From Candidatus Micrarchaeota archaeon CG1_02_55_22 (lineage in GTDB: Archaea; Micrarchaeota; Micrarchaeia; Norongarragalinales; UBA97): a stretch of DNA of 40,741 bases. Each line of letters starts with the position of its first letter. Position 1 is the stretch's first letter. Of this stretch, positions 16,439 to 23,478 are shown one piece after another. The position numbers and the translations under genes were made by a program. Below the pieces are notes generated by a model. It saw only the letters and a program-made list of their open reading frames with translations. It made no database searches and was not told the DNA's origin. The stretch is from positions 1 through 40,741 of the forward strand of contig MNVH01000038.1 in NCBI GenBank assembly GCA_001871595.1, given 5' to 3'.

Positions 16439-16480
16439 TTGTAGTCACATCGACAGGAACGAATAAATACTTGTAGTCAC
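16439..16480 (+). promoter_or_regulatory. fic promoter flanked by direct repeats (putative operator)
   Basis: TTGTAGTCAC occurs at 16439-16448 and 16471-16480, 32 bp apart (three helical turns), on either side of the TATA box AATAAATAC (16462-16470). The ATG of fic at 16492 lies about 25 nt after the box, so the start is leaderless and both repeats sit where a repressor would block initiation. A third copy is at 17446-17455. Confidence 0.6.
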
Positions 16481-16491
16481 CTAACGCGCGT

Positions 16492-17430
16492 ATGCACGTT
16501 GAAGCCCGCAAGGCAGGGAAGAGCACCAAGTATTACTTGGCGCATTCCTACCGCAAGGGCCCGAAGGTTGTCAAGCTCAGGGTTTACCTCGGCGCCAATC
16601 TTTCTCCGGATGCGGTCGCTGGAAAGAGGCTCTTGGCTGAAGGCGAGCTGCGGCGTCGGTTTGAAGCCAGCGTTGCAATGAACGACCCGTTCGAGAAAAT
16701 CCTTTCAAAAGAAGAGCTGGACGAGCTCAAGACGCTGGAAGCCAAGGGCGATATGGCGATAAGGCACTTGTCGGAGGAGGACTGGCGCAATTTCACTAAA
16801 GCTTTCGTCTACGACACGAACGCAATCGAAGGATCGACAATACTGCCCGGCGAAGTCGAAGGCATCTTCAAGCGGGGAGAATGGCCGGACAAGCCCAGGG
16901 AAGAGATATCCGAGACCTACGGCGTGGCGAAAGCCATTGAATACATCCGGGAGACCCGGGAACACGTTTCCATTCCATTGCTTCTCGAACTGCATCGCAT
17001 AGTATTCCTGAACTCCAAGCCCTATGCGGGAAAATTCAGGGCGAAGGGCGTCGAGGTCATCGTCGCAGACGCCTACGGCAACGTCATACACCGAGGCGCT
17101 CCGTCAACTAACGTGCGCAAGCTCCTCAAACGCCTCGTTGACTGGTATGAAGAAAACAAGAAGCGCTATCCGCCCCTAGTACTCGCCGCCGTAGTCCACA
17201 ACCAGTTCGAGAACATCCATCCATTCCAGGACGGCAACGGCCGCGTCGGACGCCTGCTCTTGAACAACGTCCTGCTCAAGCACAAGCTGCCGCCACTGAA
17301 CATCGAACTGCGCAACCGCAAGGAATACTACGCCGCCCTGCAGGCGTACGAACACAAACACGACATCCGGCCGACGATAGAACTCATGCTCAAGGAATAC
17401 CGCGCGCTCAGGAGACTCCTCAAAAGGTGA
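16492..17430 (+). CDS. Fic-family AMP transferase with built-in inhibitory motif
   Basis: A 312-residue Fic protein. Fic enzymes transfer AMP (or a related group) from a nucleotide to a target protein side chain. The active site HPFQDGNGRVGR is complete at 243-254, including the catalytic His and phosphate-binding Gly-Asn-Gly-Arg. TNAIEG at 109-114 matches the inhibitory (S/T)xxxE(G/N) helix, and its N-terminal position makes this a class II, self-inhibited Fic. The first 45 residues form a basic strand-rich domain. The leaderless promoter and repeats suggest self-regulation. It could be a toxin-like defence gene or a housekeeping modifier; the target is unknown. Confidence 0.9.
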   Translation: MHVEARKAGKSTKYYLAHSYRKGPKVVKLRVYLGANLSPDAVAGKRLLAEGELRRRFEASVAMNDPFEKILSKEELDELKTLEAKGDMAIRHLSEEDWRNFTKAFVYDTNAIEGSTILPGEVEGIFKRGEWPDKPREEISETYGVAKAIEYIRETREHVSIPLLLELHRIVFLNSKPYAGKFRAKGVEVIVADAYGNVIHRGAPSTNVRKLLKRLVDWYEENKKRYPPLVLAAVVHNQFENIHPFQDGNGRVGRLLLNNVLLKHKLPPLNIELRNRKEYYAALQAYEHKHDIRPTIELMLKEYRALRRLLKR

Positions 17431-17456
17431 CTACGCAAAGCGAAGTTGTAGTCACC
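17426..17456. repeat. Inverted repeat at the end of fic containing the operator sequence
   Basis: GGTGACTAC (17426-17434) and GTAGTCACC (17448-17456) form a perfect 9-bp stem with a 13-nt loop; the fic stop codon TGA is in the left arm. The right arm is the third copy of the TTGTAGTCAC repeat. It has no T-run, so it is not a typical terminator. A DNA-binding site or mRNA end structure are both possible. Confidence 0.5.
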
Positions 17457-17638
17457 CACACGCATCGAGTGCTCCAAATCGCCTTGGAGTCCTGACCAGT
17501 ACTTAGAGAACTATTTATAGTCTGCTCTAAAGAGACATGCAACGAGGGCGGGTTAGGCGATTGATTAAACTAAATAGAAACAAGAATTTCGAAGCGATAG
17601 GAATAACAATTATTAACCGCCGAAAACACTAAGCCACT
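17457..17638. other. Gap between fic and the Mrr-like gene
   Basis: No gene seen. A hairpin CTCCAA/TTGGAG lies at 17472-17489, and a TATA-like ATTATTAA at about 17609-17616 gives the nuclease gene a leaderless start at 17639. Base composition drops from GC-rich to AT-rich in this gap. Confidence 0.4.
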
Positions 17639-18592
17639 ATGGGCGCATTAGACCAAGCAATTGATTCCGTGTCAAAGACTATCGACTCATTCTTCGAGAA
17701 ATTTGAATCCGGAAGAAACTGTCTAGACTTAGCAAAGAAGACTAATAACCGCGCTGAATCTTTTTCTAGGAAAGACCCCGCATATCATTTCGTTCTCGCA
17801 TACGCCCGCAAACATTGCATCGTTAGAATTGAGAATGATGAAGAACGTGAAAATGTAATAAAGATGCAAGTAAACCACTCCGCACAAAAGATAGCATTGT
17901 TACGAGGCCTGCTTGAAAAAGAGGCACGACCCATATTTAGAGCTATGGATGACAATGAGTTTAACGCGATATTAAACTTAGCAATAGTGGAAACAGAAGA
18001 AACAAAATTTAAAGAAAAGATGAACAAAATCGATTCTTCAAATAAAGATCTGAAAAAGATTTACGCAAATTTCTTGCAATATTATTCTGCTAACTCAATA
18101 TGGCACATTCAACAACTAAGAGAATGGCTCAAATCAAGAGGAATTAAAAAAGGAAAAGATGACGATATAGACACAAAAATCCGGGAAGAACTTGCAGAGG
18201 CGATTCACGATATAGAGATACAAGAATTCAAAGACAAGCTAGGAAAAGAAGCAATTGATATCGATGCGCTTAATGGCCATGAATTCGAAGACTACATCGC
18301 AAGTTTGCTAAAGGAACAAGGCTACGACATAATTAGCATAAACCGCGGCCACGACCACGGCGGAGACATAATAATTCAAAGATTTGGCAATAAGATCGCG
18401 GTTCAAACGAAAAGAATGAACAAACCCGTTGGAAATGCTGCGGTCAAAGATGCCATATCCGCCAGAATGCATTACTCTTGCGATGATGCCTGGGTAATAA
18501 CAAACGCACAGTTTACTACCGAAGCTATTAAGCTAGCAAAATCTGGCAAAATAAGACTTATCTCCGGTTCCGAACTGAAAGAAATGGCGTAG
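17639..18592 (+). CDS. Mrr-like restriction endonuclease
   Basis: A 317-residue protein. Residues 1-205 are helical and unfamiliar; residues 210-317 are a clear Mrr-type PD-(D/E)xK nuclease: GHEFEDYIASLLKEQGYD with the leading Glu, GGDIII with the catalytic Asp, and VQTKR (QxK). It would cut DNA, in known relatives often modified foreign DNA. The N-terminal part may recognise the target. No methylase gene is nearby, which agrees with a solitary type IV-like enzyme. Codon use is markedly AT-rich compared with all neighbours, a sign of recent transfer. Confidence 0.88.
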   Translation: MGALDQAIDSVSKTIDSFFEKFESGRNCLDLAKKTNNRAESFSRKDPAYHFVLAYARKHCIVRIENDEERENVIKMQVNHSAQKIALLRGLLEKEARPIFRAMDDNEFNAILNLAIVETEETKFKEKMNKIDSSNKDLKKIYANFLQYYSANSIWHIQQLREWLKSRGIKKGKDDDIDTKIREELAEAIHDIEIQEFKDKLGKEAIDIDALNGHEFEDYIASLLKEQGYDIISINRGHDHGGDIIIQRFGNKIAVQTKRMNKPVGNAAVKDAISARMHYSCDDAWVITNAQFTTEAIKLAKSGKIRLISGSELKEMA

Positions 18593-18619
18593 CTCAGAGA
18601 AGCAGCATAGTCCACCGAA

Positions 18620-19075
18620 CTATACAAAACCAGAAAAAGCTGTGCCTGACGTAAACGTAGTGCCTGAAAACTTCCATGGAATAATTGTTGTAGCCTTATC
18701 AAAAGCCATAGAAACGCACTCGGATATTGACGGCGTACCACTCAACGGCAAGTGTTCATCCATTGTCCTGGTTCCACTGGCGAAGTGTTCGTGTAGATAC
18801 GTGTCAGTTGGGTTCTTATCAAAATCCAACCGATAATACGCCTCTGAATCTTTCCAGAAGTTAATTCCAAACTGCAGCCCGCCGGCGTATACGCGTTTCT
18901 GATTGTCCAGCGGCCCGGTAAAGTCTCTAATATCAGCCTGAACATTGTGCCCGTCGCCCAAGTCAAAACGCTTCTTGAAGGCAGATTCACCTCTAGCACC
19001 AGCAGCGTCAATTTCGGCGTAAATCCTGCTTTCACAATTCCATAAGTCACAGCCATACTTCTCGCCTAGGCGCAC
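18620..19075 (-). CDS. Hypothetical protein next to the Mrr-like gene
   Basis: A 151-residue ORF from a GTG at 19075, convergent with the nuclease gene and 27 nt from it. Its composition is protein-like (YAGGLQFGINFWKDSEAYYRLDFD, then TYLHEHFAS) with no membrane helix, and it reads better than any overlapping frame, but I do not recognise a family. The His-rich strand near residue 95 resembles small nuclease or toxin-like folds only loosely. GGTTAAGAG about 25 nt upstream could be its TATA box. Confidence 0.5.
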   Translation of the reverse strand: MRLGEKYGCDLWNCESRIYAEIDAAGARGESAFKKRFDLGDGHNVQADIRDFTGPLDNQKRVYAGGLQFGINFWKDSEAYYRLDFDKNPTDTYLHEHFASGTRTMDEHLPLSGTPSISECVSMAFDKATTIIPWKFSGTTFTSGTAFSGFV

Positions 19076-19135
19076 AATGACTGGATAAGCTCTTAACCAC
19101 TCCGGAGCGCTGGTAAGACTCTAGCAAGAAGCTAG

Positions 19136-19169
19136 GTGCAGGGGGAGTAAGCCTAGACCCAGTCTAGGC
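19136..19169. repeat. Dispersed motif copy 1 and a perfect hairpin
   Basis: GTGCAGGGGGAGTAA (19136-19150) recurs at 19938-19952, and its core GGGGAGTAA again at 20608-20616. It is directly followed by GCCTAGAC-CCA-GTCTAGGC (19151-19169), a perfect 8-bp hairpin with a 3-nt loop. It lies between the broken RelE-type gene and the ORF at 18620. Confidence 0.45.
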
Positions 19170-19224
19170 GCAGTGGTTCTTGAGACCAAATGATGCTCCA
19201 TGATTAGTTAAATCTCAAGGGCGG

Positions 19225-19590
19225 CTATCTTCGTTTGTATCCGAATAGCTTGTCGTAGTTCGGGTGGTCAATTACATAGAGGACGAATGCGACTATCTCG
19301 ATTTTGTTTCCGTCCAGCGTGTAGAGCATGCGCCAGCGTCCCGATATTTCTACTCGGAATAGGTTGGAGACTTGCAAATTAGCTGGAATTAGCTTCTTGG
19401 GAATGTTGTCGCCGAACATGGGGTTGAGCTTGATTAATTCCACTTTCTGCTGAATTGACTTGAGCAACTGCATTTCTTCGGAGTTGACGATTCCTTTGAC
19501 TCGTTACTCGCCAGCTAAACGGTTGAGCGCCTCAAACTCCGCCTTGGCCTGACCTTTGAGGATGACTCGCACAATTCGATTGTCGCTCAT
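19225..19590 (-). pseudogene. RelE-type toxin gene broken by an in-frame TAA
   Basis: From the ATG at 19590 the frame encodes MSDNRIVRVILKGQAKAEFEALNRLAGE, then TAA at 19504-19506 (codon 29), and continues in the same frame with RVKGIVNSEE and 82 more residues ending FGYKRR. Joined, the 121 residues match a common archaeal RelE-like toxin (a ribosome-dependent mRNA interferase fold), with KSIQQKVELIKLNP, WRMLYTL and IDHPNYDKLFGYK as family landmarks. The stop sits inside a conserved helix where Gln or Glu is expected, so one base change explains it. Internal restart at Met 19473 would lack the first strand and helix. Confidence 0.85.
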
Positions 19591-19859
19591 AGCTCCAGCC
19601 CGCCCGCCTTCAGTCGCTCCAGTTCCGCTGGGGCGCGGTAAATCCAGAGCACGCCCTTGGTGGTGATGAGAATCTTGCCGCTCTCCTGCAAGTAATCGAG
19701 AATCTGGATTAGCGTAGAGTGCATCACCTGCTTGGGAAGCCTGCGCTTGAGCTCTGCCACCTTGAGTACTTCGCCCGCGTCCTTGAGGCACTCTTCCACC
19801 ATCAACACGGTAGCAAGACGAGGAGAATGCGCCAACTGGATCTGCCGAATACTATCCAT
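19587..19859 (-). CDS. Winged-helix antitoxin of the broken RelE-type pair
   Basis: A 90-residue winged-helix protein (AELKRRLPKQVMHSTLIQILDYLQESGKILITTKGVLWIY) of the type found before RelE-like toxin genes in archaea. It overlaps the toxin start by 4 bp (ATGA). The frame is intact although the toxin is broken. The TATA box TTTATATA at 19882-19889 on the minus strand is 23 nt from the ATG, so the start is leaderless. It may still repress its promoter or neutralise related toxins. Confidence 0.8.
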   Translation of the reverse strand: MDSIRQIQLAHSPRLATVLMVEECLKDAGEVLKVAELKRRLPKQVMHSTLIQILDYLQESGKILITTKGVLWIYRAPAELERLKAGGLEL

Positions 19860-19937
19860 AGCAAAATATGTGCCTTTCAGGTATATAAATATGCGGTTTA
19901 GCTATACTTTTACGCGCCCTACTTGGGCTAGGTCTAA

Positions 19938-19955
19938 GTGCAGGGGGAGTAACTC
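19938..19955. repeat. Dispersed motif copy 2
   Basis: GTGCAGGGGGAGTAACTC, sharing its first 15 bases with copy 1 (19136) and GGGGAGTAACTC with copy 3 (20608). It lies upstream of the winged-helix antitoxin promoter and downstream of the second broken toxin gene. Confidence 0.4.
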
Positions 19956-19979
19956 AAGGAACTTACTAGAGTTCTGAAG

Positions 19980-20252
19980 CTATTCTTTCCCCGAATACCA
20001 TTTCTCGTACTGCGGGTGGCTTCCGACGAAGTGGATTAGCTTGACGCGTTCTGAATCGTCTTGAATGAATGCAATCCGATGGCCGCCGACTTCCTAAACG
20101 CGATAGCGCGAAGCGTGAAGACCGTACGCCTGCAACGGCTGCTTCATCTGCTCGAACTTCTTCATTATGCGCTGCTGCACCACGCGGTCAAAGTCTTTAA
20201 AGTGAGTGTCCCAGCCGGGCTTAAACTCGAGGCGGTAAGGTACGAGGTCCAA
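19980..20252 (-). pseudogene. Second RelE/ParE-type toxin gene broken by an in-frame TAG
   Basis: From a TTG at 20252 the minus strand encodes DLVPYRLEFKPGWDTHFKDF and onward to RYRV, then TAG at 20094-20096 (codon 53), then EVGGHRIAFIQDDSERVKLIHFVGSHPQYEKWYSGKE to a final TAG at 19980-19982. The 90 codons form a complete RelE/ParE fold. RYRV-x-EVGGHRIAF is the central beta hairpin, where Gln is common, so CAG to TAG is a likely single change. It starts 6 nt after the antitoxin stop. No single ORF of normal length covers it. Confidence 0.82.
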
Positions 20253-20258
20253 AGCCGT

Positions 20259-20507
20259 TCACCGGTACTTGGAAAGCGCAGCATCCTCACTAAGATACTT
20301 GGCACGATTCTTCTTCATTGCCCGCTCTTCCTCGGCGAGCTTGCGCGCGACTAGCTCCGCTTCAGGGTTCTCGACAAGCTTGAACTCCTTGTTCAAGGAG
20401 AATATCCCCATGCGCAAGGCGTCCGTCTTGGAGCGCGCGATGCCGTAATCAACTGCCTTCTGCAAAATCGCCTCAGGCAAGCCAACAAATTCAAGTGTAG
20501 TCCGCAT
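20259..20507 (-). CDS. Ribbon-helix-helix-like antitoxin
   Basis: An 82-residue protein with an N-terminal strand and two helices (MRTTLEFVGLPEAILQKAVDYGIARSKTDALRMGI), the ribbon-helix-helix pattern, and a charged C-terminal helix that would cover the toxin. It precedes the broken RelE/ParE gene by 6 nt. The frame is intact. A palindrome and direct repeats overlap its TATA box at 20522-20550. Confidence 0.75.
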   Translation of the reverse strand: MRTTLEFVGLPEAILQKAVDYGIARSKTDALRMGIFSLNKEFKLVENPEAELVARKLAEEERAMKKNRAKYLSEDAALSKYR

Positions 20508-20521
20508 GCAATCACCATGTA

Positions 20522-20550
20522 AATAGGCGTTATGCCGCTATAATAGCGTT
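20522..20550 (-). promoter_or_regulatory. Promoter with palindrome and direct repeats before the RHH antitoxin
   Basis: CGCTA-TAA-TAGCG at 20536-20548 is a perfect palindrome over the TATA-like CTATTATAG of the minus strand. AATAGGCGTT (20522-20531) and AATAGCGTT (20542-20550) are near-identical repeats 20 bp apart. Both fit an antitoxin operator; binding is inference. Confidence 0.55.
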
Positions 20551-20595
20551 TTGGTTGCACAAACAAGGCCAGGACTAGAAAAAGAAATAAGAGTC

Positions 20596-20674
20596 TGAAA
20601 GAGGTCCGGGGAGTAACTCTGGGAGCAAGCTGGCGTCCGGCCAAACAGTCAGCGCTGCAAGCCAGTCTTTCAGT
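20596..20674 (+). other. Possible three-way-junction RNA in the 20508-20790 gap
   Basis: No gene seen in this 283-nt gap. CTGAAAGA (20596-20603) pairs with TCTTTCAG (20667-20674), and just inside the 3' arm GCCAG pairs with CTGGC (at about 20630-20634). The bulge between the two 5' arms holds GGGGAGTAACTC, motif copy 3. Together these give a junction-like fold. There is no evidence of transcription. Confidence 0.3.
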
Positions 20675-20790
20675 AGCCGCCTTTACTAACTAGTATGGCG
20701 TTCCTGACCGTTTCAAGCTTGGAAGCAAAGTACGGCGGTATTCCGCAAGCATAACCGTTTCCTGCACCCTTTTTATTCCCCGCCCGTGTA

Positions 20791-22689
20791 ATGGCTAGCG
20801 ATTCGTTCAGCGTGGCATCTTTCGACGCGTGGGGAGTGACAGCAGTAATCGCCGCAGCAATAGCACTCGGCCTAGCTGCCTCGGCAGTCGGCATCCCGTA
20901 CGCAGTAGGTTACGCGCTCGCCGGTGCAGCGCTCTACGGCAGCGGCATCGTCGGTTCCGACGTATTCTCCCTGTTGTTCCAGCTCGGCGCCGTGCTCGTC
21001 TTGTTCTACGTCGGCCTCGAAGCGAGCGTGACGCGCTTCAAGAAGTACGGCGCTCTCTCGGGCGTGCTCGCCGCAGCCCACGGTGCAATCGCCTTCGCGT
21101 TAGGCTTCCTTACCGCGTCGCTCTTCGGCTTTGGAATGCTTGAATCATTGGCAGTAGGCTTCATGCTCTCCTTCTCAAGCACGATAATCTCGACGCGGTT
21201 CATGCACGACCGAGCAATACTGCATTCGAGCGACGCGCAAACCGCTTACGGCATACTCATTGCCCAAGACTTCGTCGCAATCACCGTAATCGCGTTCTTT
21301 TCCGCGCTCTCCAACCGCCCGCCGTTCGAAGCGCTCCTAGCAGCGTTCGCATTAATACTCGCGTCTTCTTACGTCGTCACTAAAGCGGCCTTGCCTGCCT
21401 ACGAGTTCCTCCACAACGTTGGCCAGCCAAGAAAAATGTTTCTTATCGCAATCGTTCTCGGCGGCGCTGCTGCGGTTGTTGCGTGGCTTTCCGGCGTCAC
21501 GCCCTTAATAGGCGCGTTCTTCGTCGGCCTCGCCCTCTCCGAGACACCGTATGCACAAATCGTGCGGCGCGATGCAGGCTTCATGCGCGAGGCCTTTACC
21601 CTGCTATTCTTCGCCTCCGCCGGCGCGATGCTGGTAAACGGTTTCACCCCGTTCTCGCTCGCCCTCGTTGCCGCACTCGTAATCGCCAACATCGTGTTGT
21701 GGCTTGTTGCAACCTCGCTTGGTTTGCCGGCGCGCAACGCGCTCGCAACCGCAATACTAATCGCGCCACTCGGAGAACTGGCGCTGCTCGCCGCATTCTT
21801 CCTGCCTTCCGTACGTTCGCCGGAAATCTTTTCTTCAGCAGTAGCAGCATTCCTAGTTACCGCAGCCGCCCTGCCCTTCCTAGCAAAGCGAATAGACGCG
21901 CTCGCCAACGCCTTCACTTCGGGCTATCCAGAACGCGGCCGGGCCTTCATTAGGGGCGTAACGAGAAAAATCGTCTTGGACCAAAGCGTTGTCTCAAAAG
22001 CACTATTACAGCACCACGCTTCCTCCACCGCGCGCGCAACAACGCTGAATGCCTTTATAGTAGTTGTTCTAGCGTACCTCGCGGTGGTTGTCGAAGACGG
22101 TGCGCTGTCACTGGGTTTGGGTGGTTTGGCGTTTCCCGCGTTCCTTCTCTTGCTGGTATTGGCAATAATTCCCGCCTACAACGCGCTCTTAAACCTTAGG
22201 CGGCTGGCTAGTTCGGTGAGCGGACACTTACTGCACAACTCACTGCCCCACACGGCGTCGCGCCAACGCGCCCAAGAACATTCCACCAAACTATATTTCT
22301 CTGCAATCCTTTCCGCGCTCGGCCTCGTCGCGCTCACCGTCGCGCTACCTTACGGCGCGATTTATGCCGCGCCAGTAATCGTCTTCCTGCTATTCTCCCT
22401 AAGCCTCGCGGCAATCGCCTTCGACGCCTTGCTCGACCACTACGATGCCGGCGGGAGTACATTGCCGGGCGCGTCATTCCCGGTTGAAGGAAAGAGCGCT
22501 TTAGCTGCAATGATGGACCGAGAGCGCATCCGTGAGAAACTCGTCTCGGCCGTGCGTTCGCGCGACAAGCGCACCGCGAAATCGCTTTTCACGCAACTCT
22601 CACACAAGGAAGAGAAACTCTTAGCCGCAAAAGGAACGACCTCGCGCCGCAACCTCGCCAGCTACTTCCTCAAGCGCGCCCGTCGTTAG
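20791..22689 (+). CDS. CPA2-type cation/proton antiporter (KefB-like), long form
   Basis: A 632-residue membrane protein. Residues 15-370 form the 12-helix monovalent cation:proton antiporter domain: GYALAGAALYGSGIVG, LFYVGLEASVTRFKK, and the ion-site segment GILIAQDFVAI with its Asp. The remaining 260 residues contain four more probable membrane helices and a basic cytoplasmic tail (KEEKLLAAKGTTSRR). There is no TrkA nucleotide-binding domain. It should exchange Na+ or K+ for protons. CTTTTTATTC at 20766-20775 is a TATA box about 20 nt from the ATG, hence leaderless. A coiled-coil gene and a second antiporter follow. Confidence 0.9.
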   Translation: MASDSFSVASFDAWGVTAVIAAAIALGLAASAVGIPYAVGYALAGAALYGSGIVGSDVFSLLFQLGAVLVLFYVGLEASVTRFKKYGALSGVLAAAHGAIAFALGFLTASLFGFGMLESLAVGFMLSFSSTIISTRFMHDRAILHSSDAQTAYGILIAQDFVAITVIAFFSALSNRPPFEALLAAFALILASSYVVTKAALPAYEFLHNVGQPRKMFLIAIVLGGAAAVVAWLSGVTPLIGAFFVGLALSETPYAQIVRRDAGFMREAFTLLFFASAGAMLVNGFTPFSLALVAALVIANIVLWLVATSLGLPARNALATAILIAPLGELALLAAFFLPSVRSPEIFSSAVAAFLVTAAALPFLAKRIDALANAFTSGYPERGRAFIRGVTRKIVLDQSVVSKALLQHHASSTARATTLNAFIVVVLAYLAVVVEDGALSLGLGGLAFPAFLLLLVLAIIPAYNALLNLRRLASSVSGHLLHNSLPHTASRQRAQEHSTKLYFSAILSALGLVALTVALPYGAIYAAPVIVFLLFSLSLAAIAFDALLDHYDAGGSTLPGASFPVEGKSALAAMMDRERIREKLVSAVRSRDKRTAKSLFTQLSHKEEKLLAAKGTTSRRNLASYFLKRARR

Positions 22690-22728
22690 ACGCATAACGC
22701 TTAAATACATTGCAATAATCGTTATTGT

Positions 22729-23469
22729 ATGGAGCCAGGCCTTGACGCGATACAGTCCCAGTTAGACGACATAAAGAGCGCAATCTTCGTTCTCTCCGAC
22801 CGTTTCTCCATTTTGCAGTCAAAGCTCGACTCAAGCATCACTGAATTGGATGTGGCAACCAAACGCCTATCTACAACGCCCCTTGTTTCAGCCCACGGAA
22901 CACCTTTGCCGCCGCAATTCGGTGATGTTGCTAAAGACCGCATCGCGGCCATAAACGAGCTCGAACAACAACTCCTAGCGCAATCCAAGGCGACGAGCGA
23001 AATCCTTTCCCGCGTCTCGAAAGCCGAGGAGCAAGAGCTCTCCAACGAGGACGCCATACTTGCCAAGCTCTCCGAACTCTCAAAGAAGCTCGACTCTGCA
23101 CCCTCCGTCCCTTCACACTCCGAAACAAGCGTTGCGTCCGGCCTGCCAACGCCGCCCACGCCCGAGACGGTATCCGTTGCCGCGGCCCTGCGGGCAATGG
23201 CGACAAAACTCGACGAGTACGTCAAAGAGCAACGGGCCTCGCGCGAGGAAATCAAGACCGCGCTCGACGCGTTGATGACTGCGGTTGCCGAAAGCAAGCC
23301 CAACCAGCCCGTTTCGCAGATTGCCGACGAAGACATTCTCAAGAAACCCATCTCCTCCGAAGTGGACGAGCCAGTTCCATCCCCTGATATTGAAGAGCCC
23401 ACTGAAGAAAACGGGCGGCAGGCTGGCGACGGCGAGGAAATCTCTCTCGACGGGCGTCCGCCGGAGTAA
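22729..23469 (+). CDS. Coiled-coil protein between two antiporters
   Basis: A 246-residue soluble protein I cannot assign. Residues 5-50, 70-100 and 150-195 have heptad-like spacing typical of coiled coils, separated by Pro/Ser-rich linkers, and the C-terminal 45 residues are acidic and disordered. There is no signal peptide or membrane helix. TTAAATAC at about 22702-22709 lies 20-27 nt from the ATG, so the start is leaderless. The gene ends 9 nt before the second antiporter, suggesting one transcript. A scaffold or regulatory role for the transporters is only a guess. Confidence 0.7.
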   Translation: MEPGLDAIQSQLDDIKSAIFVLSDRFSILQSKLDSSITELDVATKRLSTTPLVSAHGTPLPPQFGDVAKDRIAAINELEQQLLAQSKATSEILSRVSKAEEQELSNEDAILAKLSELSKKLDSAPSVPSHSETSVASGLPTPPTPETVSVAAALRAMATKLDEYVKEQRASREEIKTALDALMTAVAESKPNQPVSQIADEDILKKPISSEVDEPVPSPDIEEPTEENGRQAGDGEEISLDGRPPE

Positions 23470-23478
23470 CGTGCCAAT

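Noticed and set aside
16073-16444. A 123-codon plus-strand ORF over the tRNA and hairpin cluster
   Set aside because: It begins inside the tRNA gene and runs through the hairpins; composition is Cys/Arg/Leu-rich without fold-like pattern, so it is chance.
19504-20096. Recoding of the two internal stops (pyrrolysine or readthrough) rather than gene decay
   Set aside because: One stop is TAA, which pyrrolysine does not use; both positions match common Gln/Glu sites, so point mutations are simpler. No recoding hairpin was evident.
16147-20780. An integrated element bounded by a repeat of the tRNA 3' end
   Set aside because: I found no second copy of the tRNA-Ala 3' end downstream and no integrase gene, so no attachment-site pair is claimed.
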